Notes: generated by a model from the sequence alone, not told the origin. A DNA stretch of 64,000 nt from Pedosphaera parvula Ellin514 (GCF_000172555.1 NZ_ABOX02000030.1:1-64000), one strand, 5' to 3'; counted from the stretch's first letter, positions 1 through 9,327 are shown. Numbers and translations: made by a program.

Positions 1-395
1 GATTTGACCAGGTGCGCTTGAAGGCACTTTGCGAACTTACACCCACCAACACGCCGGAAACGTCAGTGCCCCTTTTGATACAAGGGCTGGCCGATCCGTC
101 GCCGATGAACCGGAGTATCGTTGCCTCCAAGCTTTGCAAATTTGGAACGAATGCGTTGCCGGCCGTTCCCGCTCTGGTGCCTTTGGCTGCGATGAGTGCG
201 ACGAACCCCGGTTATGGTCCCGCAAGACACGCGTTAATTGTGCTGGACCGGGCCACTGCGGCCAAGGTGCTGACGAATGGACCTTGGACGTATGAACGGT
301 TTACCAATCGGATGGGCATGATGAAAAATCGGAGACTGCAGGAATTTAAGAAAAGTGTTTCTCGAGGTTCGGTGGATGGGAGTCAGACGAACTGA
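1..395 (+). CDS. HEAT-repeat protein, 5' end outside the window
   Basis: The reading frame is open from the first base, so the gene begins upstream. The visible 130 or so residues hold two HEAT-like helical pairs: a segment around 'VPLLIQGLADPSPMNRSIVA' followed by 'FGTNALPAVPALVPL'. The second motif resembles the HEAT paralogues at 37786 and 38813 ('IGTNALPVYISWL', 'QPAIPALIQSL'), so this is probably another member of the same paralogous family. HEAT solenoids are protein-binding scaffolds; no catalytic residues are visible and no specific function can be given. A GTG at 12 is an internal codon, not a convincing start. Repeat-rich non-coding DNA follows. Confidence 0.6.
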   Translation, partial: FDQVRLKALCELTPTNTPETSVPLLIQGLADPSPMNRSIVASKLCKFGTNALPAVPALVPLAAMSATNPGYGPARHALIVLDRATAAKVLTNGPWTYERFTNRMGMMKNRRLQEFKKSVSRGSVDGSQTN

Positions 396-713
396 TGGGG
401 TGGCGAGTATCGGCAGTGCGTGACTATTTACGCTTGCTCGGGGAGAAGTTTGATCCGGCTCACCTCCTGATGCTACGAGGGTTAATTGCTGGCGCGGAGG
501 ATTGCATCGTTGGTCGCGTACGCGAATTGAGGTGGAGAGATGGATTGGAATCGTGGGCCGTGTCAGTGCGGCGCGGTAGGGACACCGCAGCCCTACCTGG
601 TAGAACGAGCCTGGCGGTGGGATTGTATCGCAGGTCGCGGGAGCGCTGGGGGTGATGAATTATTTGAGGGCGCTGATTTCGAGGCGAAAGCGAAACTGGT
701 TGGTTTGCCCGGC
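396..713. other. Gene-free stretch with dispersed repeats
   Basis: About 320 bases between two converging genes. Short open frames here have no recognisable protein character. The stretch holds one copy of a palindrome CGCGTACGCG (515-524), a block 541-627 that is repeated in diverged form at 2855-2937, and a block near 443-480 that resembles 2690-2740. Confidence 0.6.
541..627. repeat. Dispersed intergenic repeat, family B copy 1
   Basis: The order of short blocks (GATTGGAATC-GTGGGCCGTGTCA, then a CGCAG/CCCTACC block, then TAGAACG-GCCTGGCGGT-GGATTG) recurs in the same order at 2855-2937 with point changes and small length differences. The second copy also lies in non-coding DNA. No protein is encoded by either copy in a shared frame, so the similarity is at DNA level. 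Confidence 0.55.
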
Positions 714-2339
714 TTAGGGCGTTTTAAGGATGAAAAACCGGCGTGTGTCTGAAGCACCAGGGGCGATGGTGTTGGTGAAATGCCCTCCGGCTCCGAAGAG
801 TCCTGTTGTATTTGTCGTCCAAGTGGTCAGCGGGGCGTCCAAATTAGTTGAACTCAGCACGGAATAGGTGTCCCCGGCTGTACCGGTGACATTGGTGCCT
901 GACACGACCAGGTTGCCGCTGGTATCGAGGTAAGGAGGATAGAATGCCGTCGGCGAGGCATGGGCATTCCAGAAGCGAAATAAATCTCCGGTGCCGCCTT
1001 CCAAGTTCCAGTCCAGAAAGTACTGCGAGCCGGTCAGATGTGTCAGCGGGATCAATTCGATCTGGCCAGTATCGCGGCTGAGGAGTTGCAATGAGTCGAA
1101 GCCTGAGGTGCCGAAGTCGAAAGTGATATGATACCATTGTGACTGTCCCGCAGCGGTACCTGTCGATGCTCCGTTGACAATCATGAAATGCGTCCCATCG
1201 GCGAAAGGATAGGCACTATTGTTGGTCAGTAACGGTTCCAGGTAACCGATCAGGACATCGCCATAACTGGTGCTATTGTTTCCTCCCGGTGTTGTGATGG
1301 GTGTGATTGAAGTGATGTAGCTGTTGTTCCCGGCTCCTTGAGCCCAGGCAGAGATGCCGGTGGGCAGTGAGTGGCCGGTGCCGGGAATCATGCGGAGGTC
1401 TGTGCTGGTCAGCCGGATTAGCGCAGGGCCGAGATTGAGGCTTTGGCGGTTCGCTTCGGCGACTTCATTAAATATGACCGTGGGTTGATTGTCGCCATCG
1501 CTTGCAAAAAGAGCGGGATAGACGGTTGGGTTATTCGGCTTGTTGTAAACAAAGGCGGTGACAAACGTGTAGCCGAACGCCCAACTGGCGAATTCCTGCA
1601 GGCGCACAAAGGACTCATCCGGCAGGGAGGCGGTGTAGCTGGTGCGATACAGATCCAGATACTGGGCATAAGGAATCGGTTGCTGGCCGGTGCCATCAAT
1701 ACCGGCGAGTCCGGCGATACGGTACTTCTGCATCTCAGCATACCAGGTCGACAGCGTTACATACTGGCGAGGGTAAGCGTCGAACATGAGCATGTCAGGG
1801 TTCGTGGCCCGCATGTAGCTGGCGAGGCCGGCGGCGGTCATCGATTTCGATGCATTGTTGGCGCCAAAGTTTGAGTAAGCCAGAAAATTGCTGCCAAACT
1901 GAGTATGCCAGGTTGCGTAGTTTGTGGCCATGGTGCTTAACGTGGCGGCGTCGATCGTGCCGGTGCCATGCTGGTTCAGCTCGTCACCATATTGCAAGCT
2001 CACCAGATCGTTCGGGTGCTGAGTCTTCTCGTTATTGGTTAAGGGATTGCTGCCATCGGTTTTTATCCAACGGCTCCAAGGCATCGTCCACCCCAGCGTT
2101 TTTTCCGAGTTTGCATCATTCCAAGAATTGAAGGTGGTGAAGTTGGCACTGGCCCATACGGAATAGTTGGTGGGCGGGGCGGGAGTACTCGTGATAAAGG
2201 CCAGTGACTGAATCTGCAGACCACGGTTCAGTATGACCTGCCGTCCGTAGCCAAGACTTGCGCATGATGCATCCGTGGCGCCACCCCACAAGCTTAAGGC
2301 GCACAAAGCGCCGATGGAGAAAGTCTGGCTGAGTCTCAT
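714..2339 (-). CDS. Secreted protein with glycosidase-like barrel and C-terminal beta domain
   Basis: A protein of about 541 residues with an N-terminal signal peptide (MRLSQTF, then a hydrophobic stretch ending near 'GGATDASCA'). The start at 2339 is preferred over an in-frame one at 2366 because it places the signal peptide at the N terminus. The middle (residues about 60-330) reads like a TIM-barrel glycoside hydrolase: aromatic-rich strands, 'SLQYGDELN' with a possible catalytic acid, 'NPDMLMFDAYPR', and 'LQEFASWAFGYTFVTAF'. The last 70 residues form the short beta domain that ends many secreted verrucomicrobial proteins ('YSVLSSTNLDAPLTTWTT', ending R-R-F-F-I-L-K). The substrate and glycosidase activity are inference. 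It converges on the upstream HEAT gene. Confidence 0.6.
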   Translation of the reverse strand: MRLSQTFSIGALCALSLWGGATDASCASLGYGRQVILNRGLQIQSLAFITSTPAPPTNYSVWASANFTTFNSWNDANSEKTLGWTMPWSRWIKTDGSNPLTNNEKTQHPNDLVSLQYGDELNQHGTGTIDAATLSTMATNYATWHTQFGSNFLAYSNFGANNASKSMTAAGLASYMRATNPDMLMFDAYPRQYVTLSTWYAEMQKYRIAGLAGIDGTGQQPIPYAQYLDLYRTSYTASLPDESFVRLQEFASWAFGYTFVTAFVYNKPNNPTVYPALFASDGDNQPTVIFNEVAEANRQSLNLGPALIRLTSTDLRMIPGTGHSLPTGISAWAQGAGNNSYITSITPITTPGGNNSTSYGDVLIGYLEPLLTNNSAYPFADGTHFMIVNGASTGTAAGQSQWYHITFDFGTSGFDSLQLLSRDTGQIELIPLTHLTGSQYFLDWNLEGGTGDLFRFWNAHASPTAFYPPYLDTSGNLVVSGTNVTGTAGDTYSVLSSTNLDAPLTTWTTNTTGLFGAGGHFTNTIAPGASDTRRFFILKTP

Positions 2340-2689
2340 GCTGAGTTCTTTTTTTGGCGATGGCAAACGGTCGGGTCTGTCTTCAATCGGGGCGTGTCGT
2401 TCCTCCCTGTGGTGCCGGTTTGGTCGGCTCCCGCCTTCAGCATCACGGATTTTTTCTGTGTTGAATCAGGTGCCATATTGAAGATTTCAAATCGCAGAGT
2501 AAGGGGCTGTATTTCCATTAAAGCGTGATTAAAAGAGACGTTGCGATATTTGAGTGGGTTACAACGTTTTTCATACGGTTTGTGATGACTTTCATACGTT
2601 CTGGGGTACGTCTTGCGTGTGGAGAGATTTGATCAGGCTCACGCTGGGTGAATGGAATCATGGTTTTATTTATTAATTGTCGGTGAGGA

Positions 2690-2740
2690 AAAAGAAAAGT
2701 TAGATCCCGCTCATGCGGAGATGCTACGCAAGTGAACGTG
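2690..2740. repeat. Dispersed intergenic repeat, family C copy 1
   Basis: The core AGATCCCGCTCATGCGG followed by AGATGCTACGC and GTGAACG is found again in reverse orientation at 33508-33555, and in weaker form near 443-480. All copies lie outside genes. Confidence 0.6.
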
Positions 2741-2854
2741 CCTGGGGTTGGCTCCATGGGTCGCGTACTCGAGTTAAATTTAAAGAAGGTCTGAAATCAC
2801 GAACCTGACGGAAAATTTTTGCGGCGTTGGCCGCGTACGCGGGTAGAGGCAGCG

Positions 2855-2937
2855 GATTGATTAGAATCCCGGGCCATGTCACGGAATCGACGCAGCGAGT
2901 TCCCTACCGATTAGAACGTGCCTGGCGGTTGGATTGG
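2855..2937. repeat. Dispersed intergenic repeat, family B copy 2
   Basis: A diverged copy of the block at 541-627, in the same orientation and with the same order of sub-blocks, ending in TAGAACG-TGCCTGGCGGT-TGGATTG. It lies just downstream of the minus-strand gene ending at 2950. Confidence 0.55.
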
Positions 2938-2949
2938 GAGTTCGGAAGT

Positions 2950-3852
2950 TTATTTTATGGTGAAGGGGCAGGGGCCATTGGGGCCGAAGAGGTGGAGGTA
3001 TTCCCATTGGTTGGTGCGGTTGGGGACCTTGATGTAGGTTCGGGATTTCAAGGAGGCATCGCTGCCATCCGTGTAAACGTATCGGACGGTGAGGGCGCTT
3101 CCATTCTGGAGGAATTCGCGAGGGACAGAACCGAGGCAGTCGCCGCGCCCGTTGAAGAAGATTGCGGCTTGTTTTTCCAAGAGTTCGGTACGGGTGGTTC
3201 CGATTGTGGATTCCAGGGATTCATGGGCTTCTTTCCGCAACGGGGCGACTTCGGATTTGAGCGAGGGGATGCGGGCGAAGACATTGCCGGATTGGTCTGT
3301 TTGCGGTGGATCGACGCGTTGGATGTTTGCGGCTTCGAGGTCGCGGACTTTTTGGGTGAGGTTGTCATAGGTTTGTTCGACGGAGCTTTTTTCAGCTTCG
3401 GTGAAGCCGAGGAGTATGGCCATGTGTTCGTTGAGGTGATTGGTTTGGAACAAGCGATTTGAAATTGTGCGGAGGCGAGGCTGTCCGGGTTTGGGGTCTA
3501 TCCGCTCAGAGGTGAGATCACGAATACGAACTGTTTTCAGAAGGTCTTTGTGCAAATAGAAATAGGGTTTGTTCGTGGGCCACCAGCCTTCGGATTGTGG
3601 ATCGGGAAGCGGTGAGGCATCGGCGATGATGGTTGTGTCTGGCGTGCTTGAAATCGGATGAGCGTGGAGTTGGCGGAGGCGTTGCTTGAATTGGACGAGG
3701 CGGGTCTGGTCGCTCTCCAGAGCGGAACGTGTTTCGAGAATCTGGTGGGAGAGTTGGGCAATCTCCTGGTGCAGATTGCTGATGGATTGGCGTTGCCAGG
3801 CGGCGGCGCTGACAAGACCAACAACAGTGAAGAGAAAAAGGAGTGTTTTCAT
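2950..3852 (-). CDS. Membrane-anchored coiled-coil protein coupled to a sigma factor gene
   Basis: About 300 residues. The start at 3852 overlaps the stop of the upstream sigma factor gene as ATGA, which points to translational coupling; an in-frame codon at 3900 would place the start inside the sigma gene. An N-terminal hydrophobic helix (MKTLLFLFTVVGLVSAAAW) is followed by a heptad-rich coiled coil (residues about 20-60), then a soluble domain with 'KPYFYLHKDLL' and 'MAILLGFTEAEKSSVEQ'. The order of these features mimics the part of the upstream sigma factor that follows its own membrane helix ('SADYVRVPKKSL', 'LLKALGLDANGQSRL'). I infer that it is a stand-alone relative of that tail and probably works with it across the membrane. 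No named family is recognised. Confidence 0.7.
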   Translation of the reverse strand: MKTLLFLFTVVGLVSAAAWQRQSISNLHQEIAQLSHQILETRSALESDQTRLVQFKQRLRQLHAHPISSTPDTTIIADASPLPDPQSEGWWPTNKPYFYLHKDLLKTVRIRDLTSERIDPKPGQPRLRTISNRLFQTNHLNEHMAILLGFTEAEKSSVEQTYDNLTQKVRDLEAANIQRVDPPQTDQSGNVFARIPSLKSEVAPLRKEAHESLESTIGTTRTELLEKQAAIFFNGRGDCLGSVPREFLQNGSALTVRYVYTDGSDASLKSRTYIKVPNRTNQWEYLHLFGPNGPCPFTIK

Positions 3853-5564
3853 TTGTTCTTTGTGGGAGCATCCGGGATTTCGGGGTGAGCTTGTTGCCAT
3901 TGGCGGAGGTAATCAACCAGTTGCGGAGGCATGGGCCGATCGATAAAGCCGCGCATGGGATTGAACACGCCCTCAGGAGCGGAGTTGATGACTTCCGAGA
4001 TGCGAAGTTTGTCAATACTTTGCCACTGGGGGTGCTCGCCATTGTCAAATCTTCTGGCGAGGCTGACGCCTCCGGCTGGAAGAGGGGTGAGAACAATCAT
4101 AGGCTGTGTTTTGCCGAAATCCTGAAAGAGGAGGAACAAGCTGCGATCCTGACCCGCCTGGTGAAAAAGTGCCTCCGTCCGTTCTTCGCCGATGAGTTGC
4201 ACAACCCCTTCTACAAACTGATTTTTCAAGTTGGTATCAGCAGATTCGTCGAGCGTAGGGAGCGACCAGACACGGGTATCTGAGTTGGTTTTGACAAACG
4301 ATGGAGTATTGGCGGGGAGAGCCTCAGGACCTTGGATGTGGGCCAGGGAGTCTGCATGCAAGGAGTATTGTTGCACGCCGGCTTGAACATAGGATTGGAG
4401 ACGGGATTGTCCGTTGGCATCGAGTCCGAGGGCTTTCAGGAGAGTGGGGGAGAGATGGCCGTAGCCAGTAATGACCTTCTCTTCATCGCCTGGAATTGAG
4501 CCGAAGTCCCAGGAGGAATTGTGGCCGTCGAATGCGAGCCATGGGAGGCTCTTCTTTGGCACGCGGACGTAATCGGCGGATTCATCCCAGCTGAAGAGTC
4601 GGGGATCGAGATTGTTTGTGGAGATGAGAGCGCTGGGCGAAGTCGGTTGCGAATTGGCGCGGGCTAGGCGATTGGAAGCGGCTTTGAGTTGGCGCAGGAT
4701 TTCAGATTCCGAGGTGGCTGCAAGGTCGCGTGAGGATTGCAGGGAAGCGAGGAGTGTTCGCATGCGTTCCTGTTCCTGATGCAGAGAAAATAATTGTGCG
4801 CCCTGCCAGAGAAGCGGTGTGAGCAACAGGACGGCACCTGCGAGAGCGAGGTGCACGCGATTCATGCCGAGGAGTTTTGCGAGGGCTGCAGTAATAATTG
4901 GAAGAGTGCCTGCTGAAGCCTTGGCGAGGGCGAACTGAGCGGCGGTTGCGGAGAGTCCAGCGGGCGCGGCCTGGGATGCGGCGGTGAGTGAAGCGGCAAA
5001 GGCAGCGGTGGCACCGACCACGAGACCGCGTTTGCGGAGGATGCCGGAGAGTTGGTCGAGGGCCTTGTCGACCCGCTTGCGGGCGGCGTCTTCGCCAATG
5101 CCGAGGGCGAGGCCGACTTCGCGATGATTGCGTCCTTCGAAGAAGCGCAGCAGCAGGGCTTGCCGATCCCTCTCAGGCAATGCGAGAAGGGCTTCGTCGA
5201 GGGCATCGGAAAGTGCGTGCGAATCTGCCGCGGGAGTTTTCATGGTGGTTTCCAGGGCGATGGCGGTTTGTTCGCGGCGTTGACGACGGGATTCGCCGCG
5301 CCACCATTGGCGGGCTTCGAACAAGGTGGTGTGATGCAGCCAGGCGGCGAGAGAGGTGTGGGATTGGAGCCAGATGGCCTTGCGGGCGAGGATCAGGAAA
5401 ACGTTTTGGGTGATTTCCTCGGCAGCAGTGGCGTTGCCGGTACGGCGCAGGGCGGTGCCGAAGACAAGATTCGTATGCTGCTGAACGAGGGCGCGGAAGG
5501 CATCCTCCGAATGCTGATGGAGGTATTCCCTTAGCAGAGCTGAATCATTCATTTGAGTTGCCAT
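3849..5564 (-). CDS. ECF-type RNA polymerase sigma factor with C-terminal membrane/periplasmic tail
   Basis: 571 residues, far longer than the usual ECF factor of 180-200. Region 2 is at residues about 22-85 (LVFGTALRRTGNATAAEEIT, core-binding and -10 recognition) and region 4 at about 122-175 (ALPERDRQALLLRFFEGRNH, helix-turn-helix up to 'ARKRVDKALDQL'). There follow an Ala-rich hydrophobic segment (182-220), a strong membrane helix (about 236-254), a short coiled coil (260-305) and a 260-residue domain expected outside the cytoplasm. The start at 5564 has AGGA about seven bases upstream. Such tailed sigma factors are known from Verrucomicrobia and Planctomycetes; the tail may act as a built-in sensor or anti-sigma module, which is inference. 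The next gene overlaps by four bases. Confidence 0.85.
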   Translation of the reverse strand: MATQMNDSALLREYLHQHSEDAFRALVQQHTNLVFGTALRRTGNATAAEEITQNVFLILARKAIWLQSHTSLAAWLHHTTLFEARQWWRGESRRQRREQTAIALETTMKTPAADSHALSDALDEALLALPERDRQALLLRFFEGRNHREVGLALGIGEDAARKRVDKALDQLSGILRKRGLVVGATAAFAASLTAASQAAPAGLSATAAQFALAKASAGTLPIITAALAKLLGMNRVHLALAGAVLLLTPLLWQGAQLFSLHQEQERMRTLLASLQSSRDLAATSESEILRQLKAASNRLARANSQPTSPSALISTNNLDPRLFSWDESADYVRVPKKSLPWLAFDGHNSSWDFGSIPGDEEKVITGYGHLSPTLLKALGLDANGQSRLQSYVQAGVQQYSLHADSLAHIQGPEALPANTPSFVKTNSDTRVWSLPTLDESADTNLKNQFVEGVVQLIGEERTEALFHQAGQDRSLFLLFQDFGKTQPMIVLTPLPAGGVSLARRFDNGEHPQWQSIDKLRISEVINSAPEGVFNPMRGFIDRPMPPQLVDYLRQWQQAHPEIPDAPTKNK

Positions 5565-6058
5565 TTCATCCTAAAGACTGCCGGGAGGGGGAGCAAACCG
5601 GAATGATTGAAAGGGTTTCAGATTGAAAGCTGAGAGTTGAAAGGCAGGTCGGGCAGAATTGAGTGAATTGTCGCGGGTGATAAATGAGGATTTTGCAACG
5701 AGAATTAAGCTTATTAAAGATATTTATTGAAATAGTTAGACTTCTTGCATAAAAGTGAGTTGATTGAGAATGCTCGTGAAAGAGTGTAGCTAACAGCACC
5801 TAACGGGCAGTTAATGGTAATTTCGGAATATTAAAATTTATATAGAAAGAGGGCAAAGGACGGGCAAAAGCGCAGAGGTGAGCGATAAGCCTCTGGTTTT
5901 AAGGCATCTGACGGGTTGCCGTTGAAGGGTGAATATCGCAGAATGTTATCGAGTCTATTAGATATATAGCACACAATGCTTCTTCAAATGGGTGCAGCTT
6001 ATAGAGGAGTCTATGAGCGGGATCTGCCCTTAAAAAGAAGCAAACTAGCGAGCGATGT
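5565..6058. other. Gene-free AT-rich divergent promoter region
   Basis: Nearly 500 bases between two divergent genes, richer in A and T than its surroundings, particularly 5690-5850. It must hold the promoters of the sigma factor operon and of the DUF6600 gene. I see no convincing gene, long hairpin or named binding site in it. Confidence 0.5.
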
Positions 6059-8554
6059 ATGAAAAGCAGAAACTTTAGGAGGTGTCTTAAGCTTGGGGTG
6101 ATATTAACCGTGGTGCCTTTGTTTTTGGCGTTAAGTTTGCGGGGACGTCAAACCAACACCGACTCTACAGAGGCAGTAGCCGATCTTTCCACGACCGAAC
6201 CTGTAGTGTCGGTTAGCGACACGAATTCCAGCGACATGACAGTGGGGGTGGATGAGCCTGAGCCAGGCGAATTTCTGAGTGGCACGAACGCCGTGCCCGT
6301 TCCCGCGCCAAAACCTGCGGCGGCGAATGTGATGTTGAGTGGTGGCGCGGCAGAGGTGGCAAAGATGGCGCAATCGGGAGTGGATGAACAGGTGATGCTC
6401 GCCTTCGTGACGAATTATGCCAGCAAGTTCAATCTCGGTTCAGATCAAATCATTTACCTGAACGATTTGGGCGTGTCCGGGAATGTGGTGCGATCGATGA
6501 TCCAGCGGGATTCGGATTTAAACACCTTGATAGCGCAAGGGCAGACGAATTTGACGCCGCAGGTTGAGACGAATGATTACGCGGCAACTAATCCGACGAA
6601 TCTTTATTATCCGCCGAATTACACAGAGCAGCCGGCCACGCCGGTTGAGACTCCCCCCAATCCCGATTACGCGAACAACACCCCGGCTCCCTATGTGGAT
6701 GGCGGGGACAACAGTTATTTCGATGACTCGCTGCAGCCGTATGGCAACTGGGTTTATGTGAGTGGTTACGGTCGTTGCTGGCAGCCGACAGTGTGTGTTT
6801 CCAATCGCGGTTGGCAGCCGTATTGTGACCGGGGTCGGTGGTTATACACCGATTGTGGCTGGTATTGGCAATCGGATTATTCCTGGGGCTGGGCACCGTT
6901 TCATTATGGGCGGTGGTTCTGTGATAACAATCGCGGTTGGATGTGGTGCCCGGGGAGAACGTGGGGACCCGCATGGGTGAGTTGGAGAAATTCGTCAGAC
7001 TACTGTGGCTGGGCCCCATTGCCTCCGCAAGCGCATTGGTCAGGTCATGGGTTTCGTTATGGAAATCGGCCGGTGGGAGTGGGTTTCGAATTTGGTTTGC
7101 GCGCCAATCAGTATTGTTTCGTGCCCGTGGAGCGGTTTTGTGATTATGCGCCGTATCGTTACCGGGCTTCGGCGGGACAGTCGGCAAAATTTTACCACAA
7201 CACAACGGTGGTAAATAACTTCACCTTTAAGGACCACAAAATCATCAATCAGGGTATTGACCCGAAGCACGTGGCAGCGGTGTCGCATACACAAGTGCCC
7301 ACGGCCACGATCCAGGATACGCCTACGGGGCATGGTCAGCCGGCGCATGGGGAGCATTGGGCCAGAAATGGCGGGACGATTGAGGTGTTTCGTCCGCAGT
7401 TGCCGCCCAAGCCTGCCGGGCATCCAGCAAGCGGCGACGTGAAGGCTGGGGGAATTGTGCGTGGCGGGTTTGGATCGGGTCACACCGCAGCCGGTTCTGC
7501 AACGCAGCAACAGACTAAGCCAGTCATAGCTCCTCCGAAAGCCTGGGAAGCGCCGAGAACCGTGGTTGCCGGGAATCAACCAGCGACACCGGCAAAACCC
7601 ACAATCCCCAATACGGCAATGGACACGAAGCCTGAAGCGGAACACGGGCACCATGGCTTGCCATCAAAAGGAACCGTGCCGATTGTGGTGAAGAAGGATG
7701 ATCCAGCACCAACGACGGGTACCAGCGCTGGAACGAAAGCGCCAGTGCCATCTGCAAGCGCTCCGGCGAACCCAATTTACCTTAGCGGTGCAACCCATAA
7801 TTCGCACGAAACCGTGCCGCCGAATTCATTGGTAATGATTGGTAAGAAGGATGCAAATCCCACAATTCCTCCAGCTACGAAGCCGGCTTTGCCAGCATTG
7901 CCCAATATGAATTTGGCGAATCAAACGGCTAACAATAGCGCGAGTTCTCCGACTCCGACGTGGCATCAACCCAATTCCAGTTACCAGCCGAATGTGCGTT
8001 ATCATCCCAACACCGGATTGCCATCAACTGTAAATACGCTACCGAAGCCGACTGTTCCGCAGGCTTCTGCGAGTGCGAACCAGGCTGGCAATTATTACAA
8101 TCCCGGCAACCGTTTCAATGGTTCCTCTGCAGCCATCACTGCGCCAAACACTGCGGTCGCACAGAATCAATGGGGTTCGCTGCCGCAGGCGACGCGTGCC
8201 GATCCATCAAAGGGGCAGGATTTCGGCAGGCCTTCGGGGCCTGCTTTTGGCAAGCCGTATTCGGCTGACCATGCGGCACCGAGCGTACCCCAGTGGACAA
8301 TGCCAACGCGTCCTTCCACCAGTGTTTCCGGAGGAAATCATTCAGGAAATGGCTCTGCTGCGGCAGCCTCAACCTATCATGCCACGCCGTCCGCTCCAAC
8401 GGTCCACTCGGCCTCGGCGGAAAGTCACTCGGCCCCGGCATCCTCTCATTCCTCCCCGGCACCCAGTTACTCGGCCCCCGTGCAGCATGCCGCTCCAGCA
8501 AGCTCAGGATCATCCCAGTCATCATCTTCCTCCTCCGGGAAGTCGAAGCCCTGA
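6059..8554 (+). CDS. DUF6600 / YXWGXW-repeat exported protein
   Basis: 831 residues. An N-terminal signal sequence ('LGVILTVVPLFLALSL', residues about 12-27) precedes an acidic stretch, a helical segment (about 100-160, 'MAQSGVDEQVMLAFVTNYAS'), then at about 220-330 a dense Trp/Tyr repeat region: 'YGNWVYVSGYGRCW', 'GWYWQSDYSWGWAPFHYG', 'GWMWCPGRTWGPAWVSW', 'GWAPLPP'. This is the hallmark of the DUF6600 family, whose role is unknown. The remaining 450 residues are low-complexity, rich in Pro, Ala, Ser, Thr and Asn, ending in a Ser run. Several Cys in the W-rich part could pair if exported. The protein probably sits in the envelope; no enzyme activity is suggested. Confidence 0.8.
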   Translation: MKSRNFRRCLKLGVILTVVPLFLALSLRGRQTNTDSTEAVADLSTTEPVVSVSDTNSSDMTVGVDEPEPGEFLSGTNAVPVPAPKPAAANVMLSGGAAEVAKMAQSGVDEQVMLAFVTNYASKFNLGSDQIIYLNDLGVSGNVVRSMIQRDSDLNTLIAQGQTNLTPQVETNDYAATNPTNLYYPPNYTEQPATPVETPPNPDYANNTPAPYVDGGDNSYFDDSLQPYGNWVYVSGYGRCWQPTVCVSNRGWQPYCDRGRWLYTDCGWYWQSDYSWGWAPFHYGRWFCDNNRGWMWCPGRTWGPAWVSWRNSSDYCGWAPLPPQAHWSGHGFRYGNRPVGVGFEFGLRANQYCFVPVERFCDYAPYRYRASAGQSAKFYHNTTVVNNFTFKDHKIINQGIDPKHVAAVSHTQVPTATIQDTPTGHGQPAHGEHWARNGGTIEVFRPQLPPKPAGHPASGDVKAGGIVRGGFGSGHTAAGSATQQQTKPVIAPPKAWEAPRTVVAGNQPATPAKPTIPNTAMDTKPEAEHGHHGLPSKGTVPIVVKKDDPAPTTGTSAGTKAPVPSASAPANPIYLSGATHNSHETVPPNSLVMIGKKDANPTIPPATKPALPALPNMNLANQTANNSASSPTPTWHQPNSSYQPNVRYHPNTGLPSTVNTLPKPTVPQASASANQAGNYYNPGNRFNGSSAAITAPNTAVAQNQWGSLPQATRADPSKGQDFGRPSGPAFGKPYSADHAAPSVPQWTMPTRPSTSVSGGNHSGNGSAAAASTYHATPSAPTVHSASAESHSAPASSHSSPAPSYSAPVQHAAPASSGSSQSSSSSSGKSKP

Positions 8555-8568
8555 GCGCAGATAACCGC

Positions 8569-8655
8569 GTGGTTGCAAGCGAAAGCCTGTGTAAAACATC
8601 TGACAGGATATTGTGGCCAAAAGAAGTCTGAAACCGCTTTCTGCTTTGCAACCAC
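8569..8655. repeat. Long-armed inverted repeat between DUF6600 gene and ruvC
   Basis: Arm 1 at 8569-8586 (GTGGTTGCAAGC-GAAAGC) pairs with arm 2 at 8636-8655 (GCTTT-CTGCTTTGCAACCAC), with one short bulge and about 50 bases between them. It starts 14 bases after the DUF6600 stop. It could end transcription of that gene or fold in the ruvC leader; no clean T-run follows, so its role is open. Confidence 0.5.
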
Positions 8656-8678
8656 GGTCTCTGTGGCACTATTAAGGC

Positions 8679-9290
8679 GTGGGCATAAGTATCCAGCAAT
8701 TCAAGCAAATGAAGGAACGGGTGGACGGTTCCTCCAGTCGTGCGCCGTCGCCGGTCATGGGATCGGGGGTTCGCGGGCCAGCGAGCAAGCATCAAACAAT
8801 TCTTGGCGTCGATCCCTCCCTGCGTGGAACGGGGTTTGGAATTATTCGGCTGGCCAAGCCGTATCCACAGACGCTGGTTCATGGAACCATTTCGTGTCCG
8901 GCTACCTGGGAGCATTCACGGTGCCTGGTCAAAATTGCCCAAACTCTCCGTGATGTAATCAAGCAGCACCAACCAACAGTGTGCGCCATCGAAGGCTTGT
9001 TTTTTGCTCAAAATTTGCAAACGGCGCTGATCATGGGTGAGGCACGCGGAGCTGCCATGGCGACGATTGGCGAGGCGGGATTGGAAATATTTGAAATCGC
9101 ACCGCGGAAAGTGAAACAGGCGATCGTTGGTTATGGAGCGGCCCAAAAAATGGCCGTTGCCAAGATGGTCCAGCGCATGTTGCATTTGTCCGAACTGCCT
9201 GAACCCGATGCCGCAGATGCCCTGGCGCTGGCGCTCGCGCAAGCGCAGGATGGCGGTCGTTATGCCATCAACGCGCCAAAACGGATTTGA
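8679..9290 (+). CDS. ruvC: Crossover junction endodeoxyribonuclease RuvC
   Basis: RuvC cuts Holliday junctions symmetrically with the RuvAB motor. The four acidic metal-binding residues of the RNase H-like fold are in place (numbering from the GTG at 8679): D45 in 'ILGVDPSLRGTG', E105 in 'CAIEGLFFA', and D177/D180 in 'EPDAADALALA'. The length of 203 exceeds the usual 160-175 because of a 35-40 residue N-terminal extension rich in Ser, Gly and Pro. A later ATG at 8709 would trim ten residues; neither start has a clear ribosome site. It leads an operon with ruvA, an acyltransferase and a receiver gene. ruvB is not nearby. Confidence 0.92.
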   Translation: MGISIQQFKQMKERVDGSSSRAPSPVMGSGVRGPASKHQTILGVDPSLRGTGFGIIRLAKPYPQTLVHGTISCPATWEHSRCLVKIAQTLRDVIKQHQPTVCAIEGLFFAQNLQTALIMGEARGAAMATIGEAGLEIFEIAPRKVKQAIVGYGAAQKMAVAKMVQRMLHLSELPEPDAADALALALAQAQDGGRYAINAPKRI

Positions 9291-9327
9291 AAGCCGCCCT
9301 ACTTTCGGGTAGTCACCCTGCTGCACA

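Larger units (their letters stand above)
2340..2949. other. Gene-free stretch rich in dispersed repeats
   Basis: About 600 bases between a gene start and a gene end on the minus strand. It carries repeat blocks at 2690-2740 and 2855-2937, an exact CGCGTACGCG palindrome at 2832-2841 and a one-base variant at 2762-2771. The promoter of the secreted protein must lie in its left part. Short open frames here do not look coding. Confidence 0.55.

Noticed and set aside
395-655. Frames after the first HEAT gene
   Set aside because: They cover repeat blocks, have no start signals and differ in frame between repeat copies.
2827-3462. Open frame of 211 codons on the plus strand
   Set aside because: It is antisense to the coiled-coil membrane protein gene and starts inside a repeat; composition is not protein-like.
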